A stretch of 64,000 bases of DNA from contig JAHRHY010000019.1 of the NCBI GenBank assembly GCA_019671135.1, positions 496,001 through 560,000 of the forward strand, written 5' to 3'. Below, piece by piece: positions 1-10,690 of this stretch. The translations under genes and the position numbers were made by a program. Source of the stretch: Linnemannia hyalina. Lineage: Eukaryota > Mortierellomycota > Mortierellomycetes > Mortierellales > Mortierellaceae. Numbering within the stretch: the first letter of the stretch is position 1; each line of letters begins with the position of its first letter. The notes beneath the pieces are model-generated. The model ran no database searches, was not told where the DNA came from, and saw nothing but the letters and a program-made list of their open reading frames with translations.

Positions 1-1323
1 ATTCAGACTGACGTGATGATGGTAGGCACAGACCATCGGACAGCAGAGGCGTTCATGAAAGAGTTCAACCAACGAGTCAAGGTAAAAAAATCCTCAAAGT
101 TTGCCAAATCGACTGGTTAGCATTTTTCATCTGGACGTTTGTTCCGTTTATGCTGTTTTGGGTCGCGTGTGGGTCGATTGTTTGAGTGAGCCGCCCAACA
201 AGTTGTCTCACAGTAATTTTTTTTCTTCTTGCCACTGCTGCTGGTTCCTAGACTCTTTTTGAGGACGGTGGCTTTTCCAAAGTCGTCCAACGGATCTTTG
301 ATTTGATGAAGGACGTCCGAGCATTCTACCGACTCTGCGTACGTGTTTTTTTGCATGTTGTTTCGTCTCCTGCCTTTTTTTACGCCTTGTACTCTATTAC
401 TGCTTCTATGCACTTTTTGGTCGCATTCTTGTTATCCCTGGATGCGCATTGACGTGTGGGGGAAATAGATCGAAGAAGGAGGGGTGACACTTGACTTTGC
501 CAACAACAGGCAACAAAAAAGGAGACGCACACGACGATGGCGTGAGATACGCTAAGAGAAGACTAATAGTTTCTTTCTTCCTTCTCGCTCTGACCTATTA
601 TTCCGGGACACGCATACGTAACACCAATACAAAAAAACACTCCGAAACAGTTTGGCCCGGTTGCAGAGCTGTCGAAGGAAAGCCCCTATTTGAGGGCCTC
701 GCAGTTTTACGAATCAGGATTGCAACAGCGGGTAGACAACAAGACTGAGCTTCTCAAGGGAACGTCTCTTCTAGAGCTGTCGCTGTTGATTGCGATCAAG
801 CACTTGGTTGAGCGAGAGGTGACTTCGTTCAACTTTGAGATGGTGTATGACGAGTACAAGGATTTTATGGATATGGCCGTTGTACGGGGCACCATGGCTT
901 CTTCGGCGAGTTCGCTGGGCGTGGGCAGTGGCGGGTCGATTGCTTCATCTGATGGAGTATCACTGCGCCTCTACAAGAAAGCTGTTGCCTTGAAGGTAAT
1001 GTTCATTCTGCCAATCGCGGATCAATATCCCATGGAATGCATGATTCTTTCTCTCTCTGATTCCAGGATTATTATTATTGCGATCAATTTTGATTTGATC
1101 AAACCTGATGGACATACTCACAACATCAACAACCAACAAATAATAGGCGTTTGAGCACCTAGTCGAGGCCGAGTTACTGCGGCCGGCGGATTCGTTCAGC
1201 AAGGGACCGAAGGAGTACCGTATGATGCGGGTGATGCTCGATGCCTCGCAGATATCGGACGTAGTCCTGAAACACCGCGACTGCCCAACCATCGTCGCGC
1301 GTTGGGCTGCCCGTCGAGGCTAA
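1..1323 (+). CDS. ORC4: Origin recognition complex subunit 4 (3' part)
   Basis: ORC4 is the AAA+ subunit of the origin recognition complex that marks DNA replication origins in the nucleus. The 5' end lies before the window. I read four exons, 1-81, 252-338, 651-995 and 1147-1323, all joined in phase 0 with GT-AG introns. The exon order reproduces the ORC4 C-terminal region: FMKEFNQRV, then FEDGGFSKV...KDVRAFYRLC, then SLLELSLLIAIKHLVERE and FNFEMVYDEYKDF, then AFEHLVEAELLRP and the tail KEYRMMRVMLDASQI. Each piece matches a block I recall from human ORC4 (for example GLSVLEICLIIAMKHL and VVMKAFEHLQQLELI). The second exon is only 29 codons. A Gly/Ser-rich insert follows the EYKDF block. The stop is TAA at 1321-1323. 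Identity is secure at family level; the exon edges were chosen by eye. Confidence 0.88.
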
Positions 1324-2813
1324 TTTTTTTTTTCTAATAAATATTGCACCAATGGTGACTGTGAAAACATTGGCCGTGTTTATTAGAGTGCCAAGCGAAG
1401 GTGGCACCTTTTTTTTTTTTTTTTTTCTCTTTCCCTTCTTCCTCTTTCCCTTCGTTTTTTCACACCGTTTCGTTCCCCCTTCCCTTTTCTCCCCTCACCA
1501 AGCGCCTGACAACCGCAAAGCGAGGTGCCCCTCCTCCCTCTTTACATACACTCTCATCCATAGCCTTCTCCACACTCTCGATCTCAACCAACGCTCTTGA
1601 GGTTCATCAACAACCATCAACCAAACAACCTCTTCCAACACACACGCTCCAAGTCTTCTCACTCGGCCGAACCCGCGTGAGCTGACTTATCCTTTGCCGA
1701 CAAAGCAAAAAACTCCCATTCTCTCCAAGTTGGATTCCGCAAGATCACACCTGATCGTCCGCTACCTTTTGCCTTCGCAATCGATAGCGTTAGCCTGCTT
1801 CACCTTCCTACCTTGATCCACCAAGATTATTCGCTTCCATGGGAGGGTAAAGACCAACACTTCACTCCACTCACCACTACACTACTTCCACCACAACCAC
1901 CAACAAAAAGAAATCGCCATCTCATGTTCTTTTTTTTTTCGCTTTTCACGTTCTCCTCAGGCAACAGTCCTACCTTTTCGGACTTTCTTTTCTTACCTTC
2001 GCACTCTGGGATCCCCTTTGCCGAACAACAACAACACAAAGACGCAAGGCTTTACTGTCGGTCAGTTCTGTCCTTCGTTGATGTTCCCTTTCTCTCTCTC
2101 TCTCTCTCTTTCTTTACAATCAACAACATTTTGTTATCCACAATTGTTGTCGAGAGTAGAGAGAGAGAGAAAGAAGGAAACAAGGGGTGTTTGTTGACAT
2201 TTTTTTCCATGAAAATTTTTTTGTCCACCCCATGGATGGATATGAACTGTCGTTCCACAAACAAACAACAACGAGTGTCGTCTGTCTCTTTCTCCTTCTT
2301 TCCTCACTGGACTAGTAGAAAGAGGTGGTCGAGTGGTGCAATTGCATTTCGTCTGTCCTTTTTGGAGGCGCTAGCTTATTTATTTTGTGGTCTTTTTTCA
2401 CTCTTCGGGTATATCCCATGCAACCACTGGACGTACCGTTTTGTGACCAAATCAACCCCACTCCCCCTCTCCTCTTCTTTTCCAATCGTGTGTGTGCGTG
2501 TCTCAGTTGTGTTGCCCTCGCGACCTTCCTCGGGTTCTCACGCGATATCATCGATTGTACCCTTGCCTCACCGTTCAATGCTTGCTTTACTCGCCGTTCT
2601 CGTTCTCACGCGATTTGTTTATGTACCTCTTCCTCTATCCCATCACCCTTATGCGAGAATAGAATAACACTAGTCGAGAATCCTCCTGTTGACCCGGATG
2701 GGGGCCTTGCGCTCTCATCCGGGTTCTTCAACCCCACCCTGCTCAAGGAACTCAACCAACTCCAGTTCTCAGCATCCCTTGCCCAAACCACTACCACCAC
2801 CATCAACAACAAC
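1324..2813. other. Intergenic region and long CT-rich leader of the NET-domain gene
   Basis: After the ORC4 terminator there is a T18 run at 1409-1426. About 1.3 kb of CT-rich DNA then leads to the ATG at 2814. The strand bias and the CT/GA microsatellites (about 2092-2110 and 2158-2172) look like a long 5' leader. The frame of the NET gene stays open upstream of 2814 back to about 2325. The last 40 codons before 2814 (DPDGGLALSSGFFNP region) read like protein, so the true start may lie in an upstream exon that I could not place. Confidence 0.4.
1336..1341 (+). terminator. AATAAA poly(A) signal after ORC4
   Basis: A canonical AATAAA lies 13 nt after the ORC4 stop codon. A T-rich stretch sits just before it. 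It is the likely cleavage/polyadenylation signal of ORC4. Confidence 0.45.
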
Positions 2814-4505
2814 ATGAACGTATCCACAACAACCCTTCCAACCACTATCACCAACACCGATGCGACTTCCAACCAAGCTGCTCCCACGTTCTCCATTTCT
2901 GACTTTCTTGTCCCAGGACTCCAGACAAAGGTCTGGGACGATTGGCAGGGTGCTGACGTTCTGAACGACTACTCGTAAGTGTCATTCTCGTTATTCTTTT
3001 GCTCAAAAGCTTTATCTTTTTGCTCTCGTTAATGTTTTTGTCGAGTCGACCCTTCTTGGGCTCAACATGCACCGTTTGTTTGTTGCCTGGGAAACTCACT
3101 CACCTGCTCTGCCCGTTCTTCTTTTTCCCTTACTGTTGGTGCACGACCATTTTCTTTTCCATTCGCATTGTCCCTTTTCCGTCAACTCCTTTCTTTCCCT
3201 CTTTCTTGTCAACAATGGATTATTAGTGCGTTCGACACTCAAGACTTTTCATCCGACCTCAATGGAAACCCCTTTCAGTTCGATCTTGACGGTCTGATGG
3301 GCAACGCTCCCATTTGGGATAACAATGCCATCCCGGCCGACCAAGCCTATGACGAGTTCGTCTTTGACTTGGCACCCAACGCCTTTGAGACCCCTGCAAC
3401 TGTCAATGTCGCTGATTTGATTGTTGGACCCAACTCCTCCAGCAGCGCCTCAGTAGTGTCCCCCATGGATCTTTCCATGGCTTCGGTCGACATGTACCAG
3501 AACCTCACTTTGGCCAACCTCTACGGGTTCACTGACACTACCACGGGATCCGACTCTGGCTCAGATTCTGAGGTGGATGAGGATGCTTCTGACGACTCAG
3601 ACCAAGACGAGATTGCCAAAGCTATAGTTCCCACGGCTGTTCCACAGCCCGCTGTTGATACCCAGTCGTGCGCGCCCATTGTTCAACAACCCATGGCTCC
3701 TGTACCTGCAGCCATCAAGCGCGAAGATCCCAACAAGCGCCGTATGGAGGAGGCCCTAGTGGCCCGTATCAACAACGACCTTGGCCCCGAGCACATGGCG
3801 GGATTGTTCAAGATTCTGAACGGCTCCTTGGATCAGGATGCTGAGAATGATGAAGACGAGGAGATGGAGGTCGATCTTTCCAGCTTGGACGAAACAACCT
3901 TGGTGCAAGTCTACCAGTACGTCGAGACCTGCTGCATGCAGACCATGCGCTCTATCTTGGCCGCTGAGGAACGTGAGCGCGCCGCCGTTGCTGCTACCAA
4001 GGCAGCCGCCGCCGCCGCCGCCGCCGCTGCAGCTGAAGCTGACGCGATGGAAAGACAGCGCCAGCGTTACTACGCTGAAAGGACGCCTGAGCTGTCGCCC
4101 GGTCATTCCTCTGCTTCCTCGAGCTCACCCTCGCCCCCTCACCCTTCGTCTGGGTCGGCCACCAAGGGCCGCCGAGGAACCTACAACAAGAAGCGCAGCC
4201 CCGTGCAGTCGACCTCGTTGGCTATGTACCAGGCTGCAGATGACCTTGAACAGGATGCACTCTGGACTGCTGGACATGCGTCCAAGGCCAGGAGAAGGCG
4301 CGCCACCCTGGGCAGCTCGACCGGAGTGGGAGGTGGCGGCACCGACAAGGGTCGCAGGATACAGAAGGATATGGTTCAGCAACAGCAGTTGATGATGCAG
4401 CAGCAGCAATCCATGGAGCATGTTGTTGTCTTGCGCACCACTGTTACCGCTGACGACGACGAGATGGAGTATGGTGAGGATGCCGAGATTGACGTCGTCG
4501 GCTAA
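2814..4505 (+). CDS. NET (extra-terminal) domain protein, no bromodomain
   Basis: Exons 2814-2974 and 3227-4505 give a 479-residue acidic protein. The donor is TACTC|GTAAGT, the acceptor is ATTAG|TGCG, and the phase is consistent. Residues about 227-289 resemble the extra-terminal (NET) module of BET proteins: EEALVARINNDLGPEHMAGL, then an acidic spacer, then VDLSSLDETTLVQVYQYVE. In BET proteins NET binds short peptide motifs of chromatin regulators. No bromodomain is visible. The N-terminal half is acidic and carries an SDSGSDSEVDEDASDDSDQDE-like stretch near residue 180. A poly-Ala tract lies near residues 310-325. The C-terminal third is Ser/Pro-, Arg/Lys- and Gln-rich with basic clusters. 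Inference: a nuclear chromatin or transcription adaptor. The N-terminus is uncertain because the frame continues upstream. The NET call rests on pattern recognition. Confidence 0.7.
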
Positions 4506-4962
4506 GCGCGAAGGGTCTTTTCCTCTTTTGTCACACCTCTTTCGTTCTTCCTTTCGCACACCCTTTTGCATTCACATTCCACCTACCCCACATACCAACA
4601 ACACACACACACACAACTTTCTTTGCATTTATTCTTCCCGTCCTGTCGTCAACGCCCGGCACCGGACTTGTACTCTATGATGACTCTACTTCTTTCTTTG
4701 TCTTTTTCCACTCTTTTTTTTGTGTTCAAAAGTTTGCTTCCCTTTCTTTTTTTTTCTATTGTTTCTTTTGTTTTTTTTTGCCTTTGTCAGTGCGTACCAT
4801 TCGTTTTCTTCCCTTGAAAAAAAAACTGTAAAAAGAGAAAAAGAAAAACCAAAAAGTCTAGAGCAGAGATCGCTTGTAACAACAACCCAACAATAAAACC
4901 CCCCACACTTAAGCCCTTTACACAGTCGTTTGCGCTTTGAATTTCGTGATGTAACTTGTCTC

Positions 4963-4994
<32 letters not shown>

Positions 4995-5064
4995 GGAGTT
5001 CCACACAGCACAAAGAGGAGCCGTGTTTATTTTGAATCTGAGAAGGGCCGAGAGTAAAAGATAC
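4506..5064. other. Convergent 3' region with a 30-nt T run
   Basis: This stretch holds the 3' flanks of the NET gene (+) and the F-box gene (-). It contains CA repeats near 4600-4615, T-rich DNA at 4690-4815, and an uninterrupted T30 at 4964-4993. Read from the F-box gene, the T30 is an A30 tract that lies 71 nt past its stop codon. Confidence 0.6.
5026..5031 (-). terminator. AATAAA poly(A) signal of the F-box gene
   Basis: The + strand TTTATT reads AATAAA on the minus strand. It lies 33 nt past the F-box stop codon and 32 nt before the A30 tract at 4993-4964. That is the usual signal-to-tail spacing. Confidence 0.5.
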
Positions 5065-6825
5065 TTAAAAGATGCGAGGAGACTTTCTCTGACCGAGGAG
5101 TTCATCCCGTCGCTGGACAACCCTCACTCCCCACGGGAACCTGTTCAAGACGTCATTGGTGATCAATGGGTTCTGACTACTCCACTGTGCCCCCCCTCCT
5201 CCTCCTCCTCCTCCTCCTTCTTGTCCCACAGAACCACCAGGATTTGACCGGTGCCGCTCATCAACCATGACCAACTGCCGGAATTTCATGCAGCCCTGTC
5301 CAATTGCCAGGATGGACTTGTCAGATACTTGGGTCAACCCTGTGATATCAAGGACTTGTAGGTCGGGACATGCTTCGGAGATGGATACTAGGCCAATGTC
5401 GGTGACGTCGAAACAGAATGCAATGTTGAGGTGCTGGAGGGGTAGTAGTAGGGACTGCTGGACAGCGGAGGAGAATTGGAGGAGGACGGTGTCGGTTACG
5501 GCAAGGCCGCAGAAAGAGAGGTTGAGGGATACGAGTGTAGTGGAGTAAGTTCTGAGGAGGTTTGAGAGTGATTGGGACGAGGCAGAGTCGATCTCGCCGG
5601 ATGTTGGGAATCGAAGACCGTTTGCTAGGTTCAGCGTGTGGAGCTTCCTGACGATAGTGGTGGTGGTGGAGTTCTTGGAGGGTGGGGAGGTGACGGCGAG
5701 GTGGTCGATGGTCTTGTGAGTCAGTGTCAGACTATGATTCGACGATGAAGCCTTCGAGCTATTCCCTACCCCATCTCCACCAACCTCCTCGCTACCAACA
5801 ACATTTGAAAGAACAACCGTCCTCAACTTCCAGCACCTCTCAAATACAGCCTCCATCCCCTTATCCGACACCCTCACACATCCCAACAACTCTAACCGTA
5901 CCAGGTTACAACAATGCTCTGCTAGTGTGAAAAGAGAATCGTCCGAGAGCTGCTTTGGGGAATCGATGATGAGTTGTTGGAGGGAAGGGGAGTGATGGAG
6001 GAGATAGGAGAGGAAGGTGTCGGAGAGGATGTAGTGGAGTTGGGAAAAGTCTAGGATTTTGATGAATGCACCGTAGGTGAAGGGTGTGAGAGGTGGTTTT
6101 GTGGGGATGGTGGGGGAGAAGGAGGAGGGAGTTGTTGCTTCTCCTTGTTCTCGTGAGTTGAGGGATACTTGTGCCATGATTCCATCTCTTCCTCGACCAG
6201 CATGATCCTCTCTCTCCTCCTTATCATCATCATCCTGCTGCTGCTGTTGCTGCTTCTCCCGTTCTTCCTGATTTGTCAACCTAAGCCCAACAGCAACAGC
6301 TTGTGGATTCGTGCCCTCAATCCTCATCATCCCTCCATCCCGCTGCTCTTGCCCACTGCCTCCACTTCCACCTCTTCCACCCCCACCGCTCCTCGCACCA
6401 CTCACAGTCTGCAAGAGCTTCATCCAAGAAATATAATACTTCATCCATGGCCGATACCACAAATGAGGCATCACCCTCCGACTCCACCGTCTCGACAGTA
6501 CCGAGCATTGCAAGATAGTTGACCTGTCCAAGGAGAAGAGGATATGATCGAGGATCTCGGGTGGGAGGGTATCCATGAGATCTTTTGTTGGGTCGTACAT
6601 TTTTCCTTGTCTTTGGTGTCGCTGGTAGGCATGGGGGTAGTGTTGCGGTTGATGAAGGACGAGGTTCTTTGTTACTGGGGTGGTGGTAAACACTGTCGTT
6701 AATGATATGTTGGATGAGGCAATGAGGATGGTCTCATCGTCGGTTGTGATGGGCGAGGACATTATCGCGTCCTTATCCTCGGTCCTACTGCTGAGAACAA
6801 ATCGATCGTTGTGCTGTCCTGTCAT
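5065..6825 (-). CDS. F-box/leucine-rich repeat protein
   Basis: This is a single uninterrupted frame of 586 codons. Residues about 84-126 form an F-box (MDTLPPEILDHILFSLDR, then SVLSRRWSRRVMPHLWYRP). F-boxes bind Skp1 in SCF ubiquitin ligases. From about residue 240 to 540 there are leucine-rich repeats of the FBXL/GRR1 type (LQQLIIDSPKQLSDDSLFTL, LVRLELLGCVRVSDKGMEAV, LQHLNIAFCFDVTDIGLVSI, LQVLDITGLTQVSDKSILAI). These would select the substrate. A low-complexity Gly/Gln/Asp/Glu insert separates the F-box from the repeats. A Gly run and a basic tail (GQRKSPRIF) close the protein. The ATG at 6825-6823 is the first in frame. It is the only complete multi-domain gene here without an intron. The substrate is unknown. 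Confidence 0.85.
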   Translation of the reverse strand: MTGQHNDRFVLSSRTEDKDAIMSSPITTDDETILIASSNISLTTVFTTTPVTKNLVLHQPQHYPHAYQRHQRQGKMYDPTKDLMDTLPPEILDHILFSLDRSTILQCSVLSRRWSRRVMPHLWYRPWMKYYISWMKLLQTVSGARSGGGGRGGSGGSGQEQRDGGMMRIEGTNPQAVAVGLRLTNQEEREKQQQQQQDDDDKEEREDHAGRGRDGIMAQVSLNSREQGEATTPSSFSPTIPTKPPLTPFTYGAFIKILDFSQLHYILSDTFLSYLLHHSPSLQQLIIDSPKQLSDDSLFTLAEHCCNLVRLELLGCVRVSDKGMEAVFERCWKLRTVVLSNVVGSEEVGGDGVGNSSKASSSNHSLTLTHKTIDHLAVTSPPSKNSTTTTIVRKLHTLNLANGLRFPTSGEIDSASSQSLSNLLRTYSTTLVSLNLSFCGLAVTDTVLLQFSSAVQQSLLLPLQHLNIAFCFDVTDIGLVSISEACPDLQVLDITGLTQVSDKSILAIGQGCMKFRQLVMVDERHRSNPGGSVGQEGGGGGGGGGAQWSSQNPLITNDVLNRFPWGVRVVQRRDELLGQRKSPRIF

Positions 6826-7414
6826 CTTGGGCTCAATCGACTTTTGTGTCGGTTTTAAAAAAAAAAATGTCCAAAGAGTAGCTGGAGCTTGTATGCGGAA
6901 TTCCTGATAGGGGAGAGAAGAGGGTCAAGTGTTCTGGCAGAAGGGGGAGTAAGAAAAAAAGGGAGAAATCGATAAAGAAGAAACAAAAGCGAAGAGAGAA
7001 AAAAAAATTGTATCAAAAATTGAAACTGATCAAGAGTTGCATACACACGCGAAAGATTACGCGAGTGAGACCCATGCCAAGGGGACCATGGGAGATACCT
7101 TCTTTGTGGATTCACACCTCCGGCTTTCTATTGTTCGTTTGGCATCCAACTAAAATGACCTGCGTTATCTCTCTATCTTTTTCAATTCCTTCTCGTTGTA
7201 GTTCTTTTACTCTTTTCCTTCCTTGATGACAACTTAGATGAGGCCCCAACATCTCATAACCAAAAACCACGGAGTATAGAACGTAAAAGAGAGTGTTTTG
7301 GTAAACCCAAGGCAGGAATATGATATTTGAAGCTGGTGATGCAATGTTATTGTTGTTGATATGTGGGGAGATGTTCGTGTTAAGATGCGCTAGATGGTCC
7401 TATCAACTCGCTGC
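6826..7414. other. Promoter of the F-box gene and 3' flank of CNNM
   Basis: Both flanking genes are on the minus strand. The DNA is A-rich on the + strand at 6855-7010. I saw no gene and no clear TATA element. Confidence 0.4.
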
Positions 7415-10056
7415 TCACTTGTGGCTCTTTTTCTTTTTCTTCTTCTTCTTGGACCCAGTGGATGGCGCCGGTGACTCGGCCTCAGTCACTGTTGTCGATG
7501 TGGTGGACTCTGGGCGAATCAAGGGTGTTGACGACTCTGAGATGGAATCCAGGCTCAGGTTGTGGTCGCTGACTGTGGGCCTCAAAATGGGTGCGGGTAA
7601 TGGCTCCAAATCGTGGACAGGAGCTGGCGTATCCATGGTAATAGACACGGCGTTGCCCAACTGTGGCGCCCTTGGTGTGAGGATCTCAGCAATGGGTTTT
7701 GAATCCACAGGGAGAGCAAGGATCGAATGCTGCTGCTGTGGGTGGTGAGTAAATGGTTGCTGAGGTGACTTTGGTCCTGTATAGTGGTCGTACTTGGTAT
7801 AGGATCCAGTCCTGAATTCGCAATGGTGAGGGGCACCATCGTTGCTCAAAAGATGCTGGTTCTCACCTATGCCGCCAGTAGAGGTCTTTCTCGACTGAAG
7901 GATCGTCTTGCCAGACACGTATTGGTTGGGTACCTCCACAGGAAGAGCTAATCGTCGCTCGATCTGAGGAGTAGGATGCATCACAACGCCGGCATGACCT
8001 GTCAAGGGAGCAATGGGTCCCACAAGAGGGGTTGCTGCCTCGCTGAGAGCTGGGGATTGAAGCAGGGTCTTGAGGTTCTTGATCATATGCACGTTCCTGT
8101 TGGGTTTCCTGATAACGCGGATCTTGTTGTGCACATCGACGTAGACATCGGACTCGTCCACAATCTCTTCGCCTAACAACTCCTCAATAACATCCTCCAG
8201 CGTAATAACTCCGACGGGCAGACCAAATCCACCAGGCTCCGAGGTCACCATCGCCATGTGCGAACGCCCTTCCTGGAAAAAATTCAAAATGTCGAGACAG
8301 CTAGTGTTGGGCGCAGCCTCGGGAAGAGAGTTGATCGTGAACTGTCGAACAGCAATATGGTCCTCTGGGTCGTAGGTAATCAAGCGCTTGACGAGCAACA
8401 TACCAATAAAGTTGCTGGGGTCGTCATGTCGGTAGATAGGGATGCGCGAGTATCCCGCAGAGACAATCTCCTCCATCAATTCCTCGTCTAGAATCGCGTC
8501 CTCGCTCAGAGTAAAGACGTCCTCCAGTGGTGTCATGACCATCGAGACGGGCTTCTCCTTGAGATCAAGGACGGATGCAATGATGGTCACTTCGTCGTCG
8601 GTGAGCTCGCCGATTCCGTTGACCTGGTGAAGTGAGACCAATGTCTTGAGCTCTGTCCTGCGATAAGTTGTTCCATGATGAACTCCCAGCCACGAATCTA
8701 GCAGCATAGCGATCGGGTATGCGATAGGTGACATGATGTACATAACAATGAGCATCGGCTTTGCGCAATAGGCACCGATGGCAAGCCCATACCGAGCGCA
8801 AACAGCCTGTGGGATGATCCTATGAACCAGTCATAGTAATGAAAAATGAGACGAGTTAGTCCACGTGTATCGGTTGTTAACCCCTAACACTGCCCGATGC
8901 TTCATCATTGTTTGGCCATTGAGGTGTACAGGTTGTGAGTGGGAGTGTTCACTTACTCTCCAAAGACGACAATCAGCAAGGTCGAGATCAGAATGGCGAC
9001 GATTCCTCCGCCAAGTTCAGAGTCCAGGACGACAGGAAGGGTCTCGTTCACAATCACATTTCCCAACAGCAAGGTTACTAGAGAACGGAATTGCCAACAC
9101 AAATAACGAATATTTGTCAGAACAGAAGCATATTTGCCATCCATTTGTCTGTTGTTGATACCCTGAGGCATAAAAGAATTTGGTTGGGCCTGAGCAATGA
9201 GAGCAAATAAACAAAAACAACAACAGACCAAGCAACTCACCAAGGACCCAATGCTTCCCACGCGACAGGAGGCCAAAGACGGTTTCGGCGTGGAACTGCT
9301 CCTTGGGAGATCCGGATGCCATTAGGACATGCAGGTTGGTCTCGTCGAGACCCATCAATCCGATGGTCAATCCTAATAGTAGTAGATGAACGAAAATCAA
9401 CATAGTCGAGAGGTACGCGTGACATTGTTAGATCATCATCGCCTTCCTCTCGTAATTCTGCATAGATCATGGCATCAAGCTACATCTATATCTCTCTCTC
9501 TCTTGCTTTATTACGGCTCCTTCTCTTCCTCTTCTCATTTTGATATCCAATCCTAAATGGTGCTGCACACCATCCATCGGGTATCTTGCCATCGGCCATC
9601 GCAAAAACCTTGCAGCGAGCTGAGTAGTAAAAAACAAAATCGCTGCGTGACAAAAAAAAAGAAGACAAGGTTCAGGTCGGGACCTGAGGAGAACTCACCA
9701 GCAAAGATCCCTCCAACCATAACCAAGAAGACGATTAAGGCCATCTTGAGCCAGAAGTCAAGCGTTTCTACGTCTCCTCCTTGGTGGCCGTTTTCAGGTT
9801 CATGGTGCGGTTTGTTGTTGGTTCTGAAATTTGAAAGGGGATCCTCTTGACGCCCATAGGTAGAGCATAACCTCGTCAAGAGGACAAGGTTTACAAAGAC
9901 GAGTACATAGATGACAGTAGTCTTGAATCCCGAAGTTTGTTTTTGTTGTTGCTGTTGGTCATTGCTGCCAGTGTCTATTGGGATTTTTTTCTCTGCAGGG
10001 ATGGAGACAGTAACATCCTGTGGCCCAGAGTCGTTCTGGTAGGAGTGGTAGTTCAT
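7415..10056 (-). CDS. MAM3: CNNM/MAM3-family membrane protein with CBS pair
   Basis: Four exons (9699-10056, 9241-9372, 8957-9077, 7415-8819; minus strand) join in phase to 671 residues. Each junction has a GT-AG intron. Order: an N-terminal hydrophobic helix ([18 protein letters not shown]), then a DUF21 transmembrane domain split by three introns. Its family motif [15 protein letters not shown] is rebuilt exactly across the first junction, and [20 protein letters not shown] plus [11 protein letters not shown] follow. A CBS pair comes next, ending [19 protein letters not shown]. The cytoplasmic tail is disordered and ends in a run of lysines ([11 protein letters not shown]). The family (ancient conserved domain proteins, yeast Mam3) is linked to Mg and Mn homeostasis in vacuolar or plasma membranes. 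The exact ion and compartment are inferred. Yeast Mam3 is of similar length. Confidence 0.87.
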
Positions 10057-10536
10057 GAGGCGTTGTTGTCTGTCCCTTTTTTTGTATTTTTTCCCTGATC
10101 AGCGAGTGGCGTTGAGGAGAGGAGGGAATGGAATGGGCGTTGTTGTTGACAAGTGTAGTCCAGGGTGAAAAGGGGGAGCGCGAGAAGGGAGAGTGGAGAG
10201 TGGGAGAGTGGGGAGTGGAGAGAGGGTATGCAGTGTTGGAAAAAGGAAATGAAAAAGACGAAAAAAAAAAAGACGTGGAGCCAAAAAAAAAAAAAAAAAA
10301 AAAAAAAGGAAGACGAAGAGCGGTCTATGCCAAAGAGGGACAGCAATGGCTGTTCCGTCTCTCCTTCTACCACAGTGTAGACTGCCTGCCTGTGAGAGAG
10401 AGGAAAGCCAAAATGTGTGTCCAGCAGGCCTCTTCACTGCTCACATTATTGTTCAACCCAAACACCGACAAGGGCAGACCGACAGACCACCTTCGGACTT
10501 TTGGCGTTTTTGACCATTCAACGCGCGCGCATGGGC

Positions 10537-10543
10537 CACGTGA
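10537..10543 (-). promoter_or_regulatory. TCACGTG (Cbf1/Met4-type) site
   Basis: CACGTGA on the + strand, i.e. TCACGTG on the minus strand, lies about 495 bp before the MET1-type ATG. In yeast, Cbf1-Met4-Met28 act through TCACGTG at sulfate-assimilation genes, and siroheme made by the downstream enzyme serves sulfite reductase. The link is inferred from motif and context. Confidence 0.4.
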
Positions 10544-10587
10544 TGGCTGGACTGATTCGACTGGAAGACTAGAAAGAGGGGCTGAAA

Positions 10588-10690
10588 TTGATCAATTATC
10601 TCTAATTGACAGTCGATCGCTTTTCTTCTCTTCCCTAATTGACAATGAGTTGCCACCAAAAACAACCCCTTTGATCAATTATCAATTGCT
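10588..10690. repeat. Duplicated TTGATCAATTATC / CTAATTGACA module
   Basis: TTGATCAATTATC occurs at 10588-10600 and again at 10671-10683. CTAATTGACA occurs at 10602-10611 and 10635-10644. The core TTGATCAA is palindromic. The arrangement suggests paired binding sites in the divergent promoter. Confidence 0.5.

Noticed and set aside
2322..2345. GTGGTCGAGTGGT, resembling a tRNA A box
   Set aside because: No B box or cloverleaf follows.
1813..2667. A 284-codon open frame in the NET gene leader
   Set aside because: It is translated from CT-rich leader DNA (Phe/Leu/Ser runs), has no protein character and would overlap the leader.
6169..6522. Open frames antisense to the F-box low-complexity insert
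   Set aside because: They are shadows of simple-sequence codons in the real gene.
8876..8892. TTAACCCCTAACAC, a telomere-like sequence
   Set aside because: It is a single imperfect copy inside a CNNM intron, not an array.
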